64,000 nt of DNA from Burkholderiales bacterium (GTDB lineage Bacteria > Pseudomonadota > Gammaproteobacteria > Burkholderiales > Burkholderiaceae_C). The notes under the pieces are model-generated. The model ran no database searches, was not told the DNA's origin, and saw only the letters and a program-made list of their open reading frames with translations. The DNA lies in assembly GCA_026954015.1 (NCBI GenBank), contig JAIXLP010000010.1:17780-81779 (forward strand), given 5' to 3'. This document shows positions 8,818 to 23,669 of this stretch, one piece after another. A program made the translations under genes and the position numbers. The stretch's first letter is position 1; each line of letters starts with the position of its first letter.

Positions 8818-10903
8818 TTGTCGGTCCACCGACATGATCGGACGCGCCAAACAGCTGGGTTCTGAGCATCGCAAGCTGGTCACGCGCCTGCGCGGCCTGC
8901 TCGAATTCGAGGTTGCGCGCGTGCTCGTACATCGCCTGCTCCAACCGCTTGATCTCGCGCGCCAGCTCCTTTTGGGACATGTCTTCCACGCGCGCGCGCT
9001 GCAGCGCCTCCTGCGCGAGTTTTTCGGCGTCGCGCCCCGCCTTTTCGCTGTAGACGCCGTCAATCAGGTCGCGCACCTGCTTGACGATGGCGCGCGGCTC
9101 GATGCCATGCGTCTGGTTGTAGGCCGTCTGCCGGGCGCGGCGCCGCTCGGTCTCGCCTATAGCCTTCTTCATCGAGTCGGTGATGCGGTCGGCGTAGAGG
9201 ATGGCCTTGCCGTGCAGGTTGCGCGCGGCGCGCCCTATGGTCTGGATCAGGCTGCGCTCGGCGCGCAGGAACCCTTCCTTGTCGGCGTCCAGGATCGCGA
9301 CGAGCGAGACCTCGGGAATGTCCAGGCCTTCCCTCAGCAGGTTGATGCCCACGAGCACGTCAAACGCGCCCAGGCGCAGGTCGCGGATGATCTCCACGCG
9401 CTCCACGGTGTCCACGTCCGAGTGCAGGTAGCGCACCTTGACGCCGTTTTCCGAGAGGTATTCGGTGAGCTGCTCGGCCATGCGCTTGGTCAGCGTGGTG
9501 ATCAAGACGCGCTCGCGCGCCTGGGTGCGCAGGCGGATTTCCTGCAGCACGTCGTCCACCTGGCTGGTGGCGGGGCGCACCTCGATCTCGGGGTCGACCA
9601 GGCCCGTGGGGCGCACCACCTGGTCGACGATTTGCCCGGAATGCTCTTTTTCGTAGTCCGCCGGCGTGGCCGAGACGAAGATCACCTGGCGCATGCGTGC
9701 TTCGAATTCGGCGAACTTGAGCGGCCGGTTGTCCAGCGCCGACGGCAGCCGAAAGCCGTATTCCACCAGCGTGGTCTTGCGCGAACGGTCGCCGTTGTAC
9801 ATGGCGTTGAGCTGCCCGATCATCTGATGGCTTTCGTCGAGGAACATCACCGTGTCGCGCGGCAGGTAGTCGGTGAGCGTGGACGGCGGCTCACCCGGCG
9901 CCGCGCCAGAGAGGTGGCGGGTGTAGTTCTCGATGCCCTTGCAGTGCCCCACTTCGCTGAGCATCTCGATGTCGAAGCGCGTGCGCTGCTCCAGGCGCTG
10001 CGCTTCCACCAGCTTGCCCTGGTCGACGAAGAATTTCACGCGCTCGACCAGCTCCTGCTTGATGGTCTCCACCGCCGCCATCACGGTGTCGCGCGGCGTG
10101 ACGTAGTGGCTGCGCGGGTAGACCGTGAAGCGCGGGATGCGCTGCACCACCTGGCCGGTGAGCGGATCGAAGAGCTGCAGGCTTTCGACCTCGTCATCGA
10201 AGAGTTCGATGCGGATGGCAAGCTCGGAATGCTCGGCGGGAAACACGTCGATGGTGTCGCCGCGCACGCGAAACTGCCCGCGCGCAAAGTCCATGTCGCT
10301 CCTCTGGTACTGCATGCGCACGAGCTGCGCGATCACGTCGCGCTGGCCCATGGGGTCGCCCGTGCGCAGCGTCATCACCATGCGGTGGTAGCTCTCGGGG
10401 TTGCCGATGCCGTAGATGGCCGAGACGGTGCCAACGATGACCACGTCGCGCCGCTCCAGCAGGCTCTTGGTGGCGGAAAGGCGCATCTGCTCGATGTGCT
10501 CGTTGATCGCGCTGTCCTTCTCGATGAACAGGTCGCGCTGGGGCACATAGGCCTCGGGCTGGTAGTAGTCGTAGTAGCTGACGAAGTACTCCACCGCGTT
10601 CTTCGGGAAGAACTCGCGGAATTCGGAATACAGCTGCGCTGCCAGCGTCTTGTTGGGCGCGAACACCATCGCGGGCCGGCCCAGGCGCGCGATCACGTTG
10701 GCCATGGTGAAGGTCTTGCCCGAGCCGGTCACGCCCAGCAGCGTCTGGAAGGCTTCGCCATCGCGCACGCCCTCGACGAGCTTGGCTATGGCCTCGGGCT
10801 GGTCGCCCGCGGGCGGGTACGGCTGGAAGAGCTGAAATGGCGAATCGGGGTATTCCACGAACTGCCCCGTGGCGGCAGGCGGGGCGGTGGCAACTTCTTG
10901 CAT
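8810..10903 (-). CDS. uvrB: Excinuclease ABC subunit B
   Basis: 697-residue damage-verification helicase of nucleotide excision repair, partner of UvrA and UvrC. Walker A is [15 protein letters not shown] near residue 55; the beta-hairpin that inserts between DNA strands is [12 protein letters not shown]; helicase motifs follow ([25 protein letters not shown]). The C-terminal UVR domain ([20 protein letters not shown]) binds UvrC. Slight N-terminal extension of about 20 residues before [12 protein letters not shown]. Its 3' end overlaps the iscR operator. It is divergent from the aminotransferase gene. Confidence 0.98.
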   Translation of the reverse strand: MQEVATAPPAATGQFVEYPDSPFQLFQPYPPAGDQPEAIAKLVEGVRDGEAFQTLLGVTGSGKTFTMANVIARLGRPAMVFAPNKTLAAQLYSEFREFFPKNAVEYFVSYYDYYQPEAYVPQRDLFIEKDSAINEHIEQMRLSATKSLLERRDVVIVGTVSAIYGIGNPESYHRMVMTLRTGDPMGQRDVIAQLVRMQYQRSDMDFARGQFRVRGDTIDVFPAEHSELAIRIELFDDEVESLQLFDPLTGQVVQRIPRFTVYPRSHYVTPRDTVMAAVETIKQELVERVKFFVDQGKLVEAQRLEQRTRFDIEMLSEVGHCKGIENYTRHLSGAAPGEPPSTLTDYLPRDTVMFLDESHQMIGQLNAMYNGDRSRKTTLVEYGFRLPSALDNRPLKFAEFEARMRQVIFVSATPADYEKEHSGQIVDQVVRPTGLVDPEIEVRPATSQVDDVLQEIRLRTQARERVLITTLTKRMAEQLTEYLSENGVKVRYLHSDVDTVERVEIIRDLRLGAFDVLVGINLLREGLDIPEVSLVAILDADKEGFLRAERSLIQTIGRAARNLHGKAILYADRITDSMKKAIGETERRRARQTAYNQTHGIEPRAIVKQVRDLIDGVYSEKAGRDAEKLAQEALQRARVEDMSQKELAREIKRLEQAMYEHARNLEFEQAAQARDQLAMLRTQLFGASDHVGGPTIT

Positions 10904-11000
10904 GGGGCGTCAACGGCGCCGGGGCGCGCTCGTTAAAATTGCAGACTGGCCATCGTAGCTGGTGTCCAGCACTCCCACTTTTCAACCTCCAGGACGCCCC

Positions 11001-12197
11001 ATGTCTTTGTTTTCCGCCGTGCAGATGGCACCGCGCGACCCGATCTTCGGCCTCAACGATCAATTCGCCTCGGATACCAAGCCCAACAAGGTCAATCTGG
11101 GCGTGGGCGTGTACTTCGACGACAACGGCACGCTGCCGCTGCTGCAGTGCGTGCGCGCGGCCGAAAAAGCCATGCTGGAAAGCCCCAAGGCGCGCAACTA
11201 CCTGCCCATGGACGGCATCGCCGCATACGACACCGCCGTCAAGAGCCTGGTGTTCGGCGCGCAGTCCGAAGTGGTCACCTCGGGGCGCGTGGCCACGGTG
11301 CAGAGCCTGGGCGGCACGGGCGGCCTGAAGATCGGCGCGGACTTTCTGCACCAGATCAACCCCGGCGCCAAGGCGCTGGTGTCCGACCCCACCTGGGCCA
11401 ACCACACCGCGATCTTCCGCCATGCCGGGTTCGAGGTGGGCACCTACAGCTACTACGATGCCGCGGGCCGGCGCGTGAACTTCGACGGCATGCTGGCCGA
11501 TCTGCGTGCCGCCGCGCCCGGCACCGTCGTGGTGCTGCACGCCTGCTGCCACAACCCCACGGGCTACGACCTCACGGCCGCGCAGTGGGACCAGGTGGTG
11601 GACGTGGTGAAGGAGCGCCATCTCGTCGCCTTCCTCGACATGGCCTACCAGGGCTTCGGCCAGGGGCTCAAGGAAGACGCCACCGCCATTGAGAAGTTCA
11701 CTGCCTCGGGCCTGAGCTTCTTCGTTTCCACCTCGTTTTCCAAGAGCTTCAGCCTCTATGGCGAGCGCGTGGGCGCGGTCTCGGTCGTCACGCAGAACAA
11801 GGACGAGGCCGAGCGCGTGCTTTCGCAGCTCAAGATCACCGTGCGCACCAACTACTCCAACCCGCCGACGCATGGCGCCAGCATCGTGGCGAGCGTGCTG
11901 CAGAGCCCCGAGCTGCGCGCGCTCTGGGAAAAGGAGCTGGGCGAGATGCGCACCCGCATCAAGAGCATGCGCCGGGGCCTCGTCGACGGCCTGAAGGCCG
12001 CGGGCGTGACGCAGGACATGGGCTTCATCACCACGCAGGTGGGCATGTTCAGCTACTCGGGCCTGTCCAAGGACCAGATGGTGCGCCTGAGGAGCGAATT
12101 CGGGGTGTACGGCACCGACAGCGGGCGCATGTGCGTGGCGGCGCTCAACACGCGCAATCTGGCCCACGTGGCCAAGGCGATCGCGGCGGTGCTGTAA
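11001..12197 (+). CDS. tyrB: Aspartate/aromatic amino acid aminotransferase
   Basis: 398-residue class I PLP aminotransferase of the AspC/TyrB group, swapping amino groups between aspartate or aromatic amino acids and 2-oxoglutarate. Start ATG 11001 follows AGGA at 10991-10994 and matches the usual N terminus (MSLFSAVQMAPRDPIFGLND). The PLP lysine is in STSFSKSFSLYGERVG; substrate-binding motifs HNPTGYDLT and the C-terminal SGRMCVAALN are present. Whether aspartate or aromatic substrates are preferred cannot be read from sequence alone. Ends shortly before a strong terminator. Confidence 0.93.
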   Translation: MSLFSAVQMAPRDPIFGLNDQFASDTKPNKVNLGVGVYFDDNGTLPLLQCVRAAEKAMLESPKARNYLPMDGIAAYDTAVKSLVFGAQSEVVTSGRVATVQSLGGTGGLKIGADFLHQINPGAKALVSDPTWANHTAIFRHAGFEVGTYSYYDAAGRRVNFDGMLADLRAAAPGTVVVLHACCHNPTGYDLTAAQWDQVVDVVKERHLVAFLDMAYQGFGQGLKEDATAIEKFTASGLSFFVSTSFSKSFSLYGERVGAVSVVTQNKDEAERVLSQLKITVRTNYSNPPTHGASIVASVLQSPELRALWEKELGEMRTRIKSMRRGLVDGLKAAGVTQDMGFITTQVGMFSYSGLSKDQMVRLRSEFGVYGTDSGRMCVAALNTRNLAHVAKAIAAVL

Positions 12198-12222
12198 GCA
12201 CACCTGACTCAGGCACCTGAAG

Positions 12223-12246
12223 AACCGCCTCCGGGCGGTTTTTTTA
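12223..12246 (+). terminator. Rho-independent terminator after tyrB
   Basis: Stem AACCGCC/GGCGGTT with a 4-nt loop followed directly by TTTTTA. It lies 26 bp after the aminotransferase stop and 11 bp before the mutS start, separating the two transcripts. Confidence 0.85.
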
Positions 12247-12256
12247 TAGTCTCCCC

Positions 12257-14853
<2,597 letters not shown>

Positions 14854-14857
<4 letters not shown>

Positions 14858-15444
14858 CGTCGGTCGGCCAGCGCGTGCGCGATGGTGCCCAGATCGACGT
14901 ATTCCAGCTCGCTGCCCACCGGCACGCCGCGCGACAGGCGCGTGACGCGCACGCCCCGGCGCTGCAGCGCCTCGGTGAGCGCGTAGGCCGTGGCCTCGCC
15001 TTCGGCGGTGAAGCTGGTGGCGAGGATCACCTCCTCCACCGCGCCGTCGCAGGCACGCTCCAGCAGCGGCTGCATGCCGATGTCGCGCGGCCCCACCCCA
15101 TCCAGCGGCGAGAGCCGCCCCATGAGCACGAAGTACAAGCCATGAAAGGCCCCGGTGCGCTCCATCGCGGCCTGGTCGGCGGGCGTCTCCACCACGCACA
15201 GGCGCGTGGCATCGCGCCGGGCATCGCTGCAAATGCTGCAGACCGCCGCTTCGGTGAAGGTGTGACAGCGCGCGCAATGCCCTACCCGCTCGGTCGCCTG
15301 CGTGAGCGCGCGCGCAAGCATCTGCGCCCCCGGCCGGTCGTGCTGCAACAGGTGAAACGCCATGCGCTGCGCGGACTTCACGCCCACGCCGGGCAGGCGC
15401 CTGAGTGCCTGGATGAGAGCGTCGAGGCTGTTCGTCTCGCTCAT
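14854..15444 (-). CDS. recR: Recombination protein RecR
   Basis: 196-residue RecFOR-pathway protein that helps load RecA at gaps. In order: N-terminal helix-hairpin-helix ([20 protein letters not shown]), a four-cysteine zinc finger ([16 protein letters not shown]), a Toprim domain ([20 protein letters not shown]) and the C-terminal Walker-B-like segment. It is the third gene of a dnaX-ebfC-recR set, 44 bp after ebfC, the classic bacterial order. Confidence 0.97.
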
Positions 15445-15488
15445 GAGGGGCAGGTTCTGCGTTGAGCGTTCGGCGTTCGGCCCGGCGG

Positions 15489-15821
15489 TCAGAACGGGAA
15501 CTTCATGCCGCCGGGCAGGCCCGGCATGCCGGCGGTGATCCTGCCCATCTTCTCCTGCGAGGTTTCCTCGGCCTTGCGCACGGCGGCGTTGAAGGCGGCG
15601 GCGACGAGGTCTTCGAGCATGTCCTTGTCGTCCGCGAGCAGGCTGGGGTCGATGGTGATGCGCTTGACGTCGTGCTTGCAGGTCATCAGCACCTTGACGA
15701 GGCCCGCGCCGGATTCGCCCTCCACTTCAATGCGCTCCAGCTCCTCCTGCGCCTTCTTGAGGTTGTCCTGCATGGCCTGCGCCTGCTTCATGAGTCCGGC
15801 GAGCTGCCCTTTGTTGAACAT
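15489..15821 (-). CDS. ebfC: YbaB/EbfC nucleoid-associated protein
   Basis: 110-residue small DNA-binding protein. Start ATG 15821 gives the family N terminus [20 protein letters not shown]; longer upstream starts would run into dnaX. The body has the coiled-coil helix [20 protein letters not shown] and ends in a Gly/Pro-rich tail [13 protein letters not shown]. It begins 19 bp after dnaX ends and is presumably cotranscribed with it. Confidence 0.95.
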   Translation of the reverse strand: MFNKGQLAGLMKQAQAMQDNLKKAQEELERIEVEGESGAGLVKVLMTCKHDVKRITIDPSLLADDKDMLEDLVAAAFNAAVRKAEETSQEKMGRITAGMPGLPGGMKFPF

Positions 15822-15840
15822 GGTTCTTCCTTGATGGTTG

Positions 15841-17637
15841 TCACATGGATGCCAGCTTGACGCTGCCGGGGACGATTTTCGCCCCGAAATCACGCATCAA
15901 CTGCTGTACCTGGGGATCATTGCGCACGATGGCCTCTGCCGTACGCTGGCGCTCTGCGGCGGCGGCGGCGTCACGCCGCGCCGGGCTGTCGCCCACCGGC
16001 CCGACCTCGACGCTGATCTCGCTCGCGTGCCCCGCTTCGCGCAGCGCGGCGCACAGCCGCTCGCGCGCGGTGGGCTGGTTGAGCGACGCGCTCTCGACGC
16101 GCAGATGCCAGTGCCCGCCGTCGCGTGCCACCAGTTGCGACTGCAACGCGAGCTCCCGCGTGAGCGCGCTCACCTGCTGGCGCTCGATCAGTCCGTGCAC
16201 CACGCCGTGCCAGAACCCGCCTTCCTCGGCGGGCCGCAGGGCGGTGCTTTCCGGGTCGAGGGCGGCCGTCCCGTGCTCATCGGGCGCGGGGAGTGATCGC
16301 ACCGGGATTTCTACGGTTTCCGTAGCTGCCCGCGCTTGTCCAGAGGGCGCTGGAGCCGTATTTTGCTGGATGTTTTCCACCGAGCGCACGGGCAGCCGCA
16401 GCGGCGCGGCCGGCTGCGCCGGGGCCGCCGAGGGCGCGGGCGCACGGTCTGCGGCAGGCGCCGCGGCGACCGACGCAGCAGCCTGCCCGGGCGCGGGTTC
16501 AGGCGGCGTCAGCTTTTTTTTTTCGCCCGGCGCAGCGGGCTTGAACGCCAGCAGCCGCAGCAGCACCATCGTGAGCGCCGCGTATTCGTCGGGCGCCAGG
16601 CCCAGCTCTTCGGTGCCGTGCAGGCAGATGCTGTAGAGCAACTGCACCTCGTCGCCGGGCATTGCCTGGGCCAGGCGCGCGATTTCCGGTGCGTCCGGGT
16701 CGTCCGCATCGGTGGCGGGCAGGTCAGCCACCGCCTGCAGCACCGCCATGCGCTGCAGCACGGCGACCATCTCCTGCAGCGTGGAGGCGGCCGACAGCCC
16801 CTGCGCGCGCAGTTCGTCGGAGGTCTGCACCACCGCGCGGCCATCGCCGCGCGCCAGCGCATCGATCAGCGTGAGCACCTGCGCGCGGTCGGCGCTGCCC
16901 AGCATCTGGCGCACCGCAGCTTCCTGCAGCGCGCCGCTGCCGAAGGCAATGGCCTGGTCCGTGAGGCTGAGCGCATCGCGCATCGAGCCTCGCGCCGCGC
17001 GGGCGATGAGGCGCAGCGCCTGCAGCTCGAAAGGGATCTGCTCGGCCGCGAGCACGTGTGCCAGATGTTCGTGGATGGTTTCGGGCGCCATCGGGCGCAG
17101 GTTGAACTGCAGGCAGCGGCTGAGCACGGTGACCGGCACCTTTTGCGGGTCGGTCGTCGCGAGCACGAATTTCAGGTACTCGGGCGGCTCTTCCAGCGTC
17201 TTGAGCATGGCGTTGAACGCCGTGTTCGTGAGCATGTGCACTTCGTCGATCATGAAGACCTTGAAGCGCCCCTGCACCGGCTTGTAGACCGCCTGCTCCA
17301 GCAGGCCCTGCACCTCGTCCACGCCGCGGTTGGACGCGGCATCGAGCTCTACGTAATCCGGAAAGCGCCCCGCGTCGATCGCCACGCACCCCGGGCACAC
17401 GCCACAGGGCGTGGCCGTGATGCCGCCCTGCCCGTCCGCGCCGGTGCAGTTGAGCGATTTGGCGAGGATGCGCGAGACCGTCGTCTTGCCGATGCCGCGC
17501 GTGCCGGTAAACAGGTAGGCGTGGTGCAGGCGCTGCTGCGTGAGCGCGTTGGTGAGCGCGCGCACCACGTGCTCCTGCCCCACCATCTCCGGGAAATTGC
17601 GGGGACGGTATTTGCGGGCGAGCACGAGGTAGGACAT
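15841..17637 (-). CDS. dnaX: DNA polymerase III tau/gamma subunits
   Basis: 598-residue clamp-loader ATPase (tau form). Start ATG 17637 gives [20 protein letters not shown], the usual N terminus. Walker A is [13 protein letters not shown], the zinc site is [12 protein letters not shown] with nearby Cys residues, and Walker B is [10 protein letters not shown]; residues 1-370 are the clamp-loader domains. At codons 372-375 (GAA AAA AAA AAG) lies an A10 tract that probably yields the short gamma form. The region after it is a Pro/Ala-rich linker that contains a copy of the dispersed repeat, then the C-terminal tau domain, which in other bacteria contacts helicase and polymerase. Confidence 0.97.
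   Translation of the reverse strand: MSYLVLARKYRPRNFPEMVGQEHVVRALTNALTQQRLHHAYLFTGTRGIGKTTVSRILAKSLNCTGADGQGGITATPCGVCPGCVAIDAGRFPDYVELDAASNRGVDEVQGLLEQAVYKPVQGRFKVFMIDEVHMLTNTAFNAMLKTLEEPPEYLKFVLATTDPQKVPVTVLSRCLQFNLRPMAPETIHEHLAHVLAAEQIPFELQALRLIARAARGSMRDALSLTDQAIAFGSGALQEAAVRQMLGSADRAQVLTLIDALARGDGRAVVQTSDELRAQGLSAASTLQEMVAVLQRMAVLQAVADLPATDADDPDAPEIARLAQAMPGDEVQLLYSICLHGTEELGLAPDEYAALTMVLLRLLAFKPAAPGEKKKLTPPEPAPGQAAASVAAAPAADRAPAPSAAPAQPAAPLRLPVRSVENIQQNTAPAPSGQARAATETVEIPVRSLPAPDEHGTAALDPESTALRPAEEGGFWHGVVHGLIERQQVSALTRELALQSQLVARDGGHWHLRVESASLNQPTARERLCAALREAGHASEISVEVGPVGDSPARRDAAAAAERQRTAEAIVRNDPQVQQLMRDFGAKIVPGSVKLASM
16307..16378 (+). repeat. Dispersed palindromic repeat, copy in dnaX
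   Basis: Copy B of the family, lying antisense within dnaX codons of about 420-444. It has TAGCTGCCC, the left arm GCGCTTG (16332-16338), the same 5-nt spacer, a decayed right arm AGGGCGC (16344-16350), then TGGAGCC and ATTTTG. It is translated in the linker of tau with no frame disruption. Confidence 0.65.
16499..16524 (-). promoter_or_regulatory. dnaX A10 slippery site (tau/gamma frameshift)
   Basis: The coding strand carries ten consecutive A residues (16523-16514) read GAA AAA AAA AAG. A -1 shift gives four codons (Ala-Asp-Ala-Ala) and then TGA at 16501-16499, for a product of about 379 residues; a +1 shift gives Ser then TGA at once. Both fit a gamma subunit ending just after the clamp-loader domains, like the A-AAA-AAG of E. 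coli or the A9 slippage of Thermus dnaX. Confidence 0.7.
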
Positions 17638-17688
17638 GGCAGGTGATTCTATGTGGCGGCGGCGGGCGGTTCGGCCACGGCCTGCACG

Positions 17689-17796
17689 TACAATCGGCGG
17701 CGACGGGCCTCCCCGCATGGCGAAGCAGCCAACCGGGTCAGGTGGGGAACCAAGCAGCCCCAACTGTGGAGTCAGTGCCGGGGGTAAGGCTCGTCA
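17689..17796 (+). ncRNA. ffs: Signal recognition particle 4.5S RNA
   Basis: The RNA proper runs from about 17702 to 17796. The ends GACGGGCC and GGCTCGTC pair to form the terminal helix; the conserved apical domain reads CCGGGTCAGGTGGGGAACC then AAGCAGCCCC, matching the Ffh-binding GGTCAGG...GGAA...AAGCAGCC core of bacterial SRP RNA. A -10 hexamer TACAAT lies at 17689-17694, 7 bp before the predicted 5' end; the -35 is weak. It is divergent from dnaX. Together with Ffh it targets inner-membrane proteins. Confidence 0.88.
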
Positions 17797-17821
17797 CCTA
17801 ACTTCTTGTCGATCGCCCATG

Positions 17822-17853
17822 AAAAAAGCCCCGCAAGCGGGGCTTTTGCTTTT
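17822..17853. terminator. Bidirectional terminator between ffs and ompA
   Basis: Stem GCCCCGC/GCGGGGC at 17828-17843 with A6 on the left and TTTTGCTTTT on the right. It serves ffs rightward and the OmpA-family gene leftward (its stop is 15 bp away). Confidence 0.85.
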
Positions 17854-17867
17854 GATCGCCGGAGCGA

Positions 17868-18536
17868 TTACTTGGTGCGCGTGCCCACCACTTCGATTTC
17901 GACGCGGCGGTTCTTGGCGCGGCCTTCCTTGGTCGCATTGGAGGCGATAGGCTGGGTCTTGCCCTTGCCTTCGGTGTAGACGCGGTTCTTCTCGATGCCC
18001 TTGGACACCAGATAGGCCTTCACGGCTTCGGCGCGGCGCACCGACAGCTTCTGGTTGTAGGCGGCGGTGCCGATGGAGTCGGTGTGGCCGACCGCAACGA
18101 TCACTTCCAGATTGATGTCCTTGATCTTGGAGACCAGATCGTCGAGCTTGGCCTTGCCTTCAGGCTTGAGCACCGACTTGTCGAAGTCGAAGAACGCATC
18201 GGCGCCATAGGTCACCTTGGTGGCGACGGCAGGAGCCGGGGCCGGGGCGGGAGCCGGCGCGGCGGCAGGCGCCGGAGCGGCAGCAGGCGCAGGCGCCGGA
18301 GCGGCGGCAGCAGCCTTCTTGAGCGCGCCGTCGCAGCCTTCGGCCGCGGTGGCAGGCGTCCAGGAAGAATCACGCCAGCACAGTTCATTGGTGCCGTTCT
18401 TCCAGACCAGTTCGCCGGTTCCGTTCTGCCAGTTGTCGATCACCTTGCCGCCGTCGGCCGCCTTGACTTGGGCGGTAGCCGAAGCAGCAAGCACGGCAGA
18501 GGCCAACAATACTGCCACTTGGTTCAGTTTTTTCAT
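17868..18536 (-). CDS. ompA: OmpA-family outer membrane protein
   Basis: 222-residue exported protein. Signal peptide MKKLNQVAVLLASAVLAASA ending ATAQ; then a short Cys-containing region NGTNELCWRDSSWTPAT typical of Burkholderiales OmpA proteins, a Pro-Ala repeat hinge around residues 75-103, and the peptidoglycan-binding OmpA domain (FFDFDKSVLKPEGKAKLDDL, VGHTDSIGTAAYNQKLSVRR, GRAKNRRVEIEV). There is no eight-stranded barrel, so it is likely a periplasmic or lipid-independent tether between outer membrane and wall. Strong ribosome-binding site AGGAGA 4 nt before ATG. Confidence 0.93.
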   Translation of the reverse strand: MKKLNQVAVLLASAVLAASATAQVKAADGGKVIDNWQNGTGELVWKNGTNELCWRDSSWTPATAAEGCDGALKKAAAAAPAPAPAAAPAPAAAPAPAPAPAPAVATKVTYGADAFFDFDKSVLKPEGKAKLDDLVSKIKDINLEVIVAVGHTDSIGTAAYNQKLSVRRAEAVKAYLVSKGIEKNRVYTEGKGKTQPIASNATKEGRAKNRRVEIEVVGTRTK

Positions 18537-18765
18537 GGTTCTCCTCTTGGGAAGTAAAAGCCGCAGCCGGGCTGCGAAATCGGGACGTCGTCAGTGAACC
18601 GCACTAAAAACGCTGGTCGGATTGTGCCACACGCGCTCCTAATAGTGCGCCATCGAATGTACGGGAATGCCGGATGCAAGCGCTTCACCGGCCCAGCTGT
18701 TGCCCAATCGCCACAAACGCTTACCCCTAAAATGGTCGGCCACCGCTTCGTCACCCCAGTTCGCA

Positions 18766-21378
<2,613 letters not shown>

Positions 21379-21380
21379 AT

Positions 21381-21434
21381 TGAGAGCTTTCCGCGCTTGA
21401 CCAGCAAGCGCTGGAGCCACGTTTTATATAAAAA
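21381..21434 (+). repeat. Dispersed palindromic repeat, gyrA-serC spacer
   Basis: Copy C. It fills the whole 55-bp gap between the gyrA stop and the serC ATG. Arms GCGCTTG (21393-21399) and CAAGCGC (21405-21411), then TGGAGCC and TTTTATATAAAA directly against ATG. The hairpin could act on gyrA mRNA 3' ends; no good Shine-Dalgarno is left for serC. Confidence 0.8.
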
Positions 21435-22543
21435 TGAACCGTCCATACAACTTCTCCGCGGGACCTGCGGCGATTCCTGAAGAAGTGCTGCAACAGGCCG
21501 CGGGCGAGATGCTCGACTGGCACGGCAGCGGCATGAGCGTGATGGAGATGAGCCACCGCGGCAAGGAATTCATTGCCATCTGCGAACAGGCCGAGAGCGA
21601 CCTGCGCGAGTTGCTCGCGGTGCCGCCCGAATTCAAGATCCTGTTCATGCAGGGCGGCGGTATCGGCGAGAACGCCATCGTGCCGCTGAACCTCTCGCGC
21701 GCGGCCACGGTCGATTTCGTCGTGACGGGCTCCTGGAGCCAGAAGTCGCGCAAGGAAGCGCTCAGGTACGCCGCCGAGGTGCACACCGCCGCGAGCGGCG
21801 AGGCGTCCGGCTTCACCACCCTGCCCGACCCCTCGGGCTGGCAGCTCTCGCGCGGCGCAAGCTACGTGCACATTTGCAGCAACGAAACCATCCACGGCGT
21901 GGAATTCCAGGAACTGCCCGACCTGAAGGCCCTGGGCAGCGACGCGCCGCTGGTGGTCGATTTTTCGTCACACGCCGCATCCCGCCCCGTCGACTGGCGC
22001 CGCGTGGGCCTGGCCTTCGGTGGCGCACAGAAGAACCTGGGGCCCGCGGGCGTGACGCTGGTCGTCGTGCGCGAAGACCTGATCGGCCACGCACTGCCGA
22101 TCTGCCCGAGCGGCTTCGACTACAAGAACGTCGCCGAAGCCGAATCGCGCTACAACACGCCGCCCACCTGGGCGATCTACGTGATGGGCCTGACCTTCCA
22201 ATGGCTCAAGCGCCAGCGCGAAGGCGAGCTCGGCGGCATCGCGGCCGTGCAGGCGCGCAACATCGCCAAGGCAAAGCTGCTCTACGACGCGATCGATGCG
22301 TCGGCCTTCTACGTGAACAAGGTGGCCATGAACTGCCGCTCGCGCATGAACGTTCCCTTCCTGCTGGCCGACGACAAGCTCAATGACGCCTTCCTCGCCG
22401 GGGCGAAAGAGCGCGGCCTGCTGCAGCTCAAGGGCCACAAATCGGTCGGCGGCATGCGCGCGAGCATCTACAACGCGATGCCGCTGGCGGGCGTGCAGGC
22501 GCTCGTCGACTACCTGCGCGACTTCGAGCGCGAGCGCGCCTGA
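21434..22543 (+). CDS. serC: Phosphoserine aminotransferase
   Basis: 369-residue PLP enzyme making 3-phosphoserine in serine synthesis, and the matching step in pyridoxal phosphate synthesis. N terminus [20 protein letters not shown] is canonical. The PLP lysine is in [13 protein letters not shown]; the C-terminal [18 protein letters not shown] contacts substrate phosphate. Its leader is made entirely of a repeat copy, with GGAG 17 nt from the start, too far to be a normal ribosome-binding site. First gene of a serC-pheA-tyrA-aroA/cmk-rpsA series. Confidence 0.98.
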   Translation: MNRPYNFSAGPAAIPEEVLQQAAGEMLDWHGSGMSVMEMSHRGKEFIAICEQAESDLRELLAVPPEFKILFMQGGGIGENAIVPLNLSRAATVDFVVTGSWSQKSRKEALRYAAEVHTAASGEASGFTTLPDPSGWQLSRGASYVHICSNETIHGVEFQELPDLKALGSDAPLVVDFSSHAASRPVDWRRVGLAFGGAQKNLGPAGVTLVVVREDLIGHALPICPSGFDYKNVAEAESRYNTPPTWAIYVMGLTFQWLKRQREGELGGIAAVQARNIAKAKLLYDAIDASAFYVNKVAMNCRSRMNVPFLLADDKLNDAFLAGAKERGLLQLKGHKSVGGMRASIYNAMPLAGVQALVDYLRDFERERA

Positions 22544-22564
22544 GAGACGGAAAGCCTCTTGCCC

Positions 22565-23662
22565 ATGACCGAACCCCTGGCCTCCCCGGATCTGGCGCAA
22601 CTGCGCGTGCAGATCGACGCGCTGGACGGGCAGCTGCTGGCCCTGCTCAACCAGCGCGCGCGCCTTGCGCAGCAGGTGGGCGAAGTCAAGAAGCAGGAGG
22701 GCAGCCCGCTGTTTCGCCCCGACCGGGCGGCGCAGGTGATCGCGACGATCCAGCGCGCCAACCCCGGCCCGCTCAAGAGCACGCACGTCGCCGCGATCTG
22801 GCGCGAGGTGATGTCCGCCTGCCTGGCGCTGGAGGCACCGCAGCGCGTCGCCGTGCTCGGCCCCGAAGGGACATTCTGCGAACAGGCCGCGATCGAATAC
22901 TTCGGCAGCAGCGTGGAGTTCATCTACTGCGGCAACTTCGACGAAGTGTTCCACGCCACCGCCGCGGGCACGGCCGAGTACGGCGTCGTGGGCGTCGAAA
23001 ATTCCAACGAAGGTGTGGTCACGCGCTCGCTCGACATGCTGCTGCACACGCCGTGCCACATCGTCGGCGAGGTGAGCCTGCTCGTGCGCCACCATCTGCT
23101 GCGCGCGGTGCCGGGGTTCGATGGCATCGAGGTGGTGCTCGCGCACCCGCAGGCGCTGGCGCAGTGCCAGACCTGGCTGTCCAAGCATCTGCCACGCGCC
23201 GAACGCCGCCCGGTCTCCAGCAACGCCGAGGGCGCGCGCCTGGCCGCCACCAACCCGGCGTGGGCGGGCATCGCCAGCGAGCGCTCAGCACAGCAGTACG
23301 GCCTGCACCTGCTCGCGCGCGCGATCCAGGACGACACGCACAACCGCACGCGCTTTGCCATCATCTGCCTGCCGCAGACGCTGGGCACGCCCGCGCCGGG
23401 CCCGCGCGACTGCACCAGCCTGATCGTCTCGGTGCCCAACCGCCCCGGCGCGGTGCACGACCTGCTCGTGCCGCTGAAAAAGTACGCGGTGTCGATGACA
23501 CGCTTCGAATCGCGCCCCGCGCGCACCGGGCAGTGGGAGTACTACTTCTACATCGACATCGAGGGACACCCCGCCCAGGCCCACGTCGCGGCCGCGCTCG
23601 CCGAGCTGCAGCGCCTGTGCGCGTTCTACAAGATTCTCGGCACCTACCCGGTGCCCGCGTGA
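22565..23662 (+). CDS. pheA: Bifunctional chorismate mutase/prephenate dehydratase
   Basis: 365-residue P-protein for phenylalanine synthesis. Residues about 10-90 form an AroQ chorismate mutase (LRVQIDALDGQLLALLNQRA), about 95-275 the prephenate dehydratase with VENSNEGVV and the TRF motif in HNRTRFAII, and the rest an ACT domain with the Phe-binding ESRP in TRFESRPAR, implying feedback inhibition by Phe. ATG 22565 is preferred over a TTG at 22559. Starts 21 bp after serC. Confidence 0.97.
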   Translation: MTEPLASPDLAQLRVQIDALDGQLLALLNQRARLAQQVGEVKKQEGSPLFRPDRAAQVIATIQRANPGPLKSTHVAAIWREVMSACLALEAPQRVAVLGPEGTFCEQAAIEYFGSSVEFIYCGNFDEVFHATAAGTAEYGVVGVENSNEGVVTRSLDMLLHTPCHIVGEVSLLVRHHLLRAVPGFDGIEVVLAHPQALAQCQTWLSKHLPRAERRPVSSNAEGARLAATNPAWAGIASERSAQQYGLHLLARAIQDDTHNRTRFAIICLPQTLGTPAPGPRDCTSLIVSVPNRPGAVHDLLVPLKKYAVSMTRFESRPARTGQWEYYFYIDIEGHPAQAHVAAALAELQRLCAFYKILGTYPVPA

Positions 23663-23669
23663 GACATCC

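Noticed and set aside
18673..18705. A CAAGCGCTT...CCCAGCTGTT stretch resembling a reversed dispersed repeat
   Set aside because: Only one arm and a few bases agree, the 5-bp spacer and second arm are missing, and the direction would contradict all other copies.
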